DNA of 64,000 nucleotides from UBA7957 sp965222695 (GTDB lineage Bacteria > Pseudomonadota > Gammaproteobacteria > Granulosicoccales > Granulosicoccaceae). Positions within the stretch are counted from its first letter, which is position 1. The number at the start of each line of letters is the position of its first letter. The stretch lies in contig OZ244967.1 in NCBI GenBank assembly GCA_965222695.1, forward strand, positions 3,286,001-3,350,000. The letters are read 5' to 3'. Below are positions 61,826 through 64,000 of the stretch, in pieces. Under the pieces are notes generated by a model. The model made no database searches. It was given only the letters and a program-made list of their open reading frames with translations, and was not told where the DNA came from. The position numbers were made by a program, and so were the translations under genes.

Positions 61826-63700
61826 ATGGCAGAGCCTGAAGAAGGTGTGCCTGAACAAACAACCGGCCAACGAATCGACACTACCGCTGCTCTGGAGAAG
61901 ATCTGCGCCGCTTACGATAACGATCGTCACCGGATGATGGACATATTGCTGGATACCCAGCGCCGTTTCCGCTGTGTTGACGGACACGCGATGGAAACCA
62001 TCGCCTCCCTGACCGGTTGCTCGCGGGTTGAGGTTGAGGGCCTGGTCAGTTTTTACGCTTTTTTTTCCGACGTGCCAAAAGGCACGATCACCATCCGGCT
62101 TTGTGACGATATTGTCGATCGTCACGCTGGCTATAAAAAAGTGCTGAAAACCTTTGAGGAAGAACTGGGTATATCCTTGGGTGAAACATCCGCAGATGGA
62201 CGGTTTTCACTCGATCATACACCCTGCATCGGTATGTGCGACCAGGCGCCTGCCGCTATGGTGAACGATATCATTCTGACCCGATTGACCACAGATTCTG
62301 TCAAGGCCTATGTAAAATCGCTAAAAGCGGGCACCGCGCCGCAATCCCTGAGCGACTCTGTCGGTGGTGGCAACAACGCACACAAACTCGTTCGCTCCAT
62401 GGTTCAGAACAATATCCGCAAAGCCGGAGAAATATTGTTGAATGAGGTCCCGGAAAACGGGGGTCTTGGCAATGCGCTTAACATGGAACCTAAAGCGATT
62501 ATCGACGAAATCTCGGCGTCCGGATTGCGTGGTTGTGGAGGCGCAGGATTTCCCACCGGGCGCAAATGGAGCTTTGCCGCCGGCCAGAAGGATACCGAGC
62601 GCTACGTGATCTGCAACGCCGATGAAGGCGAGCCGGGAACCTTCAAGGACCGTGTCCTGCTCACCGAACGGGCCGGTTTGTTGTTTGAAGGCATGACCAT
62701 CGCCGCCCGCGCCATTGAGGCGCAGCAAGGTATAATCTATCTGCGCGGAGAGTACGAGTATCTTCTCGGCTTTCTCGATGAGTTATTGCAAGAGCGGCGC
62801 GCGGCGGGGCTGCTCGGCAAAGCCATAGGCGGCGTGAAGGGCTTTAATTTCGATATCCGGATCCAGCTGGGTGCCGGAGCCTATATCTGCGGCGAGGAAA
62901 GCGCGTTGATCAGCTCCTGCGAAGGACTTCCCGGCGAGCCGAAAACCCGGCCGCCCTTCCCTGTCCAGGCCGGTTACCTGGGCCACCCCACCGTGGTCAA
63001 TAATGTGGAAACCTTTTGCCACGTTGCCCGTATTCTGGATAAGGGTGCCGGCTGGTTCGCAAGCATTGGCACGGCAGCGAGCAAAGGCAGCAAACTGCTC
63101 AGCGTTTGCGGGGATGTGGAGCACCCCGGTGTCTACGAACTCCCCTACGGAACCACGCTGAATGAGTTGATGGAACTGGCCGGCGCAGCGGATGTGGCGG
63201 CGATTCAGGTCGGCGGCCCCAGCGGAGAATTAGTCGGGCGCAACAGTTTCGGCCGGCAGATCTGCTTCGACGATCTGCCGACGGGCGGCGCGATCATTAT
63301 GTTTTCCACAAAGCGCAATGTGCTGGAGATCGTGGATTACTTCCTCGACTTCTTCGTTGAAGAGAGCTGCGGCTTCTGCACACCCTGCCGCGTCGGTAAC
63401 GTGTTTCTGAAAGAGCGTATTGAGAAAATCCGGGCCGGGTACGCGGTTCCTGAAGACATCGACTACCTTGAGGAACTGAGTAACACCATTATCAAGACCA
63501 GCCGATGCGGTCTGGGGCAAACCTCGCCCAATCCGGTATTGAGCAGCCTGAAAAATTTCCCCATGATTTATTCTGCGATGGTGCGCGAAAACGAGGATGG
63601 CCTGAAAACAAACTTCAATATCCAGGATGCGCTGGAAGAATCGCGCCGGCTGGCCAAACACCGTTCCTATATTTATGACCCCGATTTCTCAGGAGAGTAA
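61826..63700 (+). CDS. hoxF: NAD-reducing hydrogenase diaphorase subunit HoxF-like (NuoE-NuoF fusion)
   Basis: The 624-residue protein fuses a NuoE-like thioredoxin-fold domain (residues about 15-175; [2Fe-2S] cysteines in IRLCDDIVD and HTPCIGMCDQ, fewer than in classic NuoE) with a NuoF-like domain: SGLRGCGGAGFPTGRKW (FMN/NADH site), YVICNADEGEPGTFKDR, AGAYICGEESALISSCEG and the [4Fe-4S] motif ESCGFCTPCRVGN with a later Cys in SRCGLGQ. It passes electrons between NAD(H) and the hydrogenase. Formate dehydrogenase FdsB has a similar fusion, but the next gene is HoxU-like. Strong SD upstream. Confidence 0.82.
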   Translation: MAEPEEGVPEQTTGQRIDTTAALEKICAAYDNDRHRMMDILLDTQRRFRCVDGHAMETIASLTGCSRVEVEGLVSFYAFFSDVPKGTITIRLCDDIVDRHAGYKKVLKTFEEELGISLGETSADGRFSLDHTPCIGMCDQAPAAMVNDIILTRLTTDSVKAYVKSLKAGTAPQSLSDSVGGGNNAHKLVRSMVQNNIRKAGEILLNEVPENGGLGNALNMEPKAIIDEISASGLRGCGGAGFPTGRKWSFAAGQKDTERYVICNADEGEPGTFKDRVLLTERAGLLFEGMTIAARAIEAQQGIIYLRGEYEYLLGFLDELLQERRAAGLLGKAIGGVKGFNFDIRIQLGAGAYICGEESALISSCEGLPGEPKTRPPFPVQAGYLGHPTVVNNVETFCHVARILDKGAGWFASIGTAASKGSKLLSVCGDVEHPGVYELPYGTTLNELMELAGAADVAAIQVGGPSGELVGRNSFGRQICFDDLPTGGAIIMFSTKRNVLEIVDYFLDFFVEESCGFCTPCRVGNVFLKERIEKIRAGYAVPEDIDYLEELSNTIIKTSRCGLGQTSPNPVLSSLKNFPMIYSAMVRENEDGLKTNFNIQDALEESRRLAKHRSYIYDPDFSGE

Positions 63701-63707
63701 AGTCGCC

Positions 63708-64000
63708 ATGACGGATAAATTATTCAATATCATTATCGACGGTACCGAGATCCGAGCCCGTGAGGGCCAGACAATCATGGAAGCGGCTGACGCGGCCGAT
63801 ATCAACATCCCACGGCTCTGTGATGTGGAGGGATTACGCCACCAGGGCAGTTGCCGTGTCTGTACGGTCAAGGCCAACGGGCGTACCACATCAAGCTGTA
63901 CCGAGCCGGCCGTAAAAGGCATGCAGATCGAGAACGAAAGCGAAGAAATTCTGGGCTATCGCAGGGATATAGTGCGCATGCTGTTTCACGAAGGCAACCA
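63708..64000 (+). CDS. hoxU: HoxU-like diaphorase iron-sulfur subunit (partial, runs off right edge)
   Basis: The first 97 residues are visible: FNIIIDGTEIRAREGQTIME, then the [2Fe-2S] pattern RLCDVEGLRHQGSCRVC and SSCTEPAVKG, and RRDIVRMLFHEGNQ, which in HoxU precedes further Fe-S cysteines. The same N-terminus occurs in NuoG and FdsA, but the MLFHEGN phrase fits HoxU best. AGGAGAG precedes the ATG, 7 bases after the hoxF stop. The remaining hoxY/hoxH genes would lie to the right of the window. Confidence 0.72.
   Translation, partial: MTDKLFNIIIDGTEIRAREGQTIMEAADAADINIPRLCDVEGLRHQGSCRVCTVKANGRTTSSCTEPAVKGMQIENESEEILGYRRDIVRMLFHEGN

Noticed and set aside
1..64000. tRNA, rRNA, CRISPR arrays, integrase or phage modules
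   Set aside because: None was recognised on reading both strands; the tandem repeats at 7.6-8.2 kb are coding calcium-binding repeats, not a CRISPR array.

Overview
The window reads as chromosomal DNA of a gammaproteobacterium; I cannot fix the order or genus from sequence alone. Support comes from the family mix: GlpR-type operators, a CqsA/CqsS-type pair, a DctB/DctD-type sigma54 system, SelO, ThpR, DUF808/YedI-, DUF3015- and DUF3422-type proteins. HoxF/HoxU-like genes at the right edge suggest that the cell can couple hydrogen oxidation to NAD. Protein functions were recognised by eye from motifs and remembered families; no database search was possible.

Layout. 0-6.3 kb: the edge of a PhnZ-like HD-domain gene, a rhodanese, an alpha/beta hydrolase-OsmC fusion, a lipoprotein, a DsrE-like periplasmic protein, a J-domain/PilZ fusion, a 59-residue membrane peptide and a DUF808 protein. 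6.4-13.2 kb: ApbE, a secreted Kelch/calcium-repeat protein, an IS110-family (IS1111-like) element, a UDG-family protein and a phosphonate monoester hydrolase-like sulfatase. 13.4-18.4 kb: a FimT/GspH-like pilin, a CBS protein, DUF3422 and DUF3179 proteins and a frame-disrupted EamA transporter.

18.4-28.7 kb is a complete glycerol unit. glpV, glpR, glpS, glpT, glpP, glpQ, a DUF2160 gene and glpD run leftward, and glpK runs rightward. Two GlpR-type operators lie in the divergent promoter region. Glycerol imported by the ABC transporter would be phosphorylated by GlpK and oxidised by GlpD.

28.7-35.4 kb: ThpR, a membrane protein, TfoX-N, DUF899, an AHSA1/ArsR pair with a palindrome over the ArsR start codon, a lipid-anchored hydrolase, a DUF4105 protein and a DUF3015 protein. 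35.6-43.5 kb looks like an accessory segment: a LysM-like membrane protein, a beta-helix lipoprotein, a decayed IS630-type transposase, an AT-rich stretch, then divergent cqsA and cqsS-like genes. This alpha-hydroxyketone quorum-sensing pair is the most interesting locus: the kinase carries two receiver domains and an extra C-terminal region with a second H-box-like motif, and no LuxU/LuxO genes are in view.

43.6-50.7 kb: an eight-CXXCH cytochrome with HEAT/TPR-like repeats, translationally coupled to a group II PLP decarboxylase; a broken GNAT gene; a CBS protein; and two saccharopine-dehydrogenase-type genes. 50.7-57.2 kb: a TAXI-type TRAP transporter divergent from a DctB/DctD-like two-component system, with a candidate sigma54 promoter and upstream palindrome between them. 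57.4-64 kb: a CYTH/CHAD protein, SelO, a hexapeptide-repeat protein, and HoxF plus the start of HoxU. REP-like GTAGGAGCGAGGC repeats occur at about 14.8, 43.6 and 57.3 kb. No tRNA, rRNA or CRISPR array was seen.
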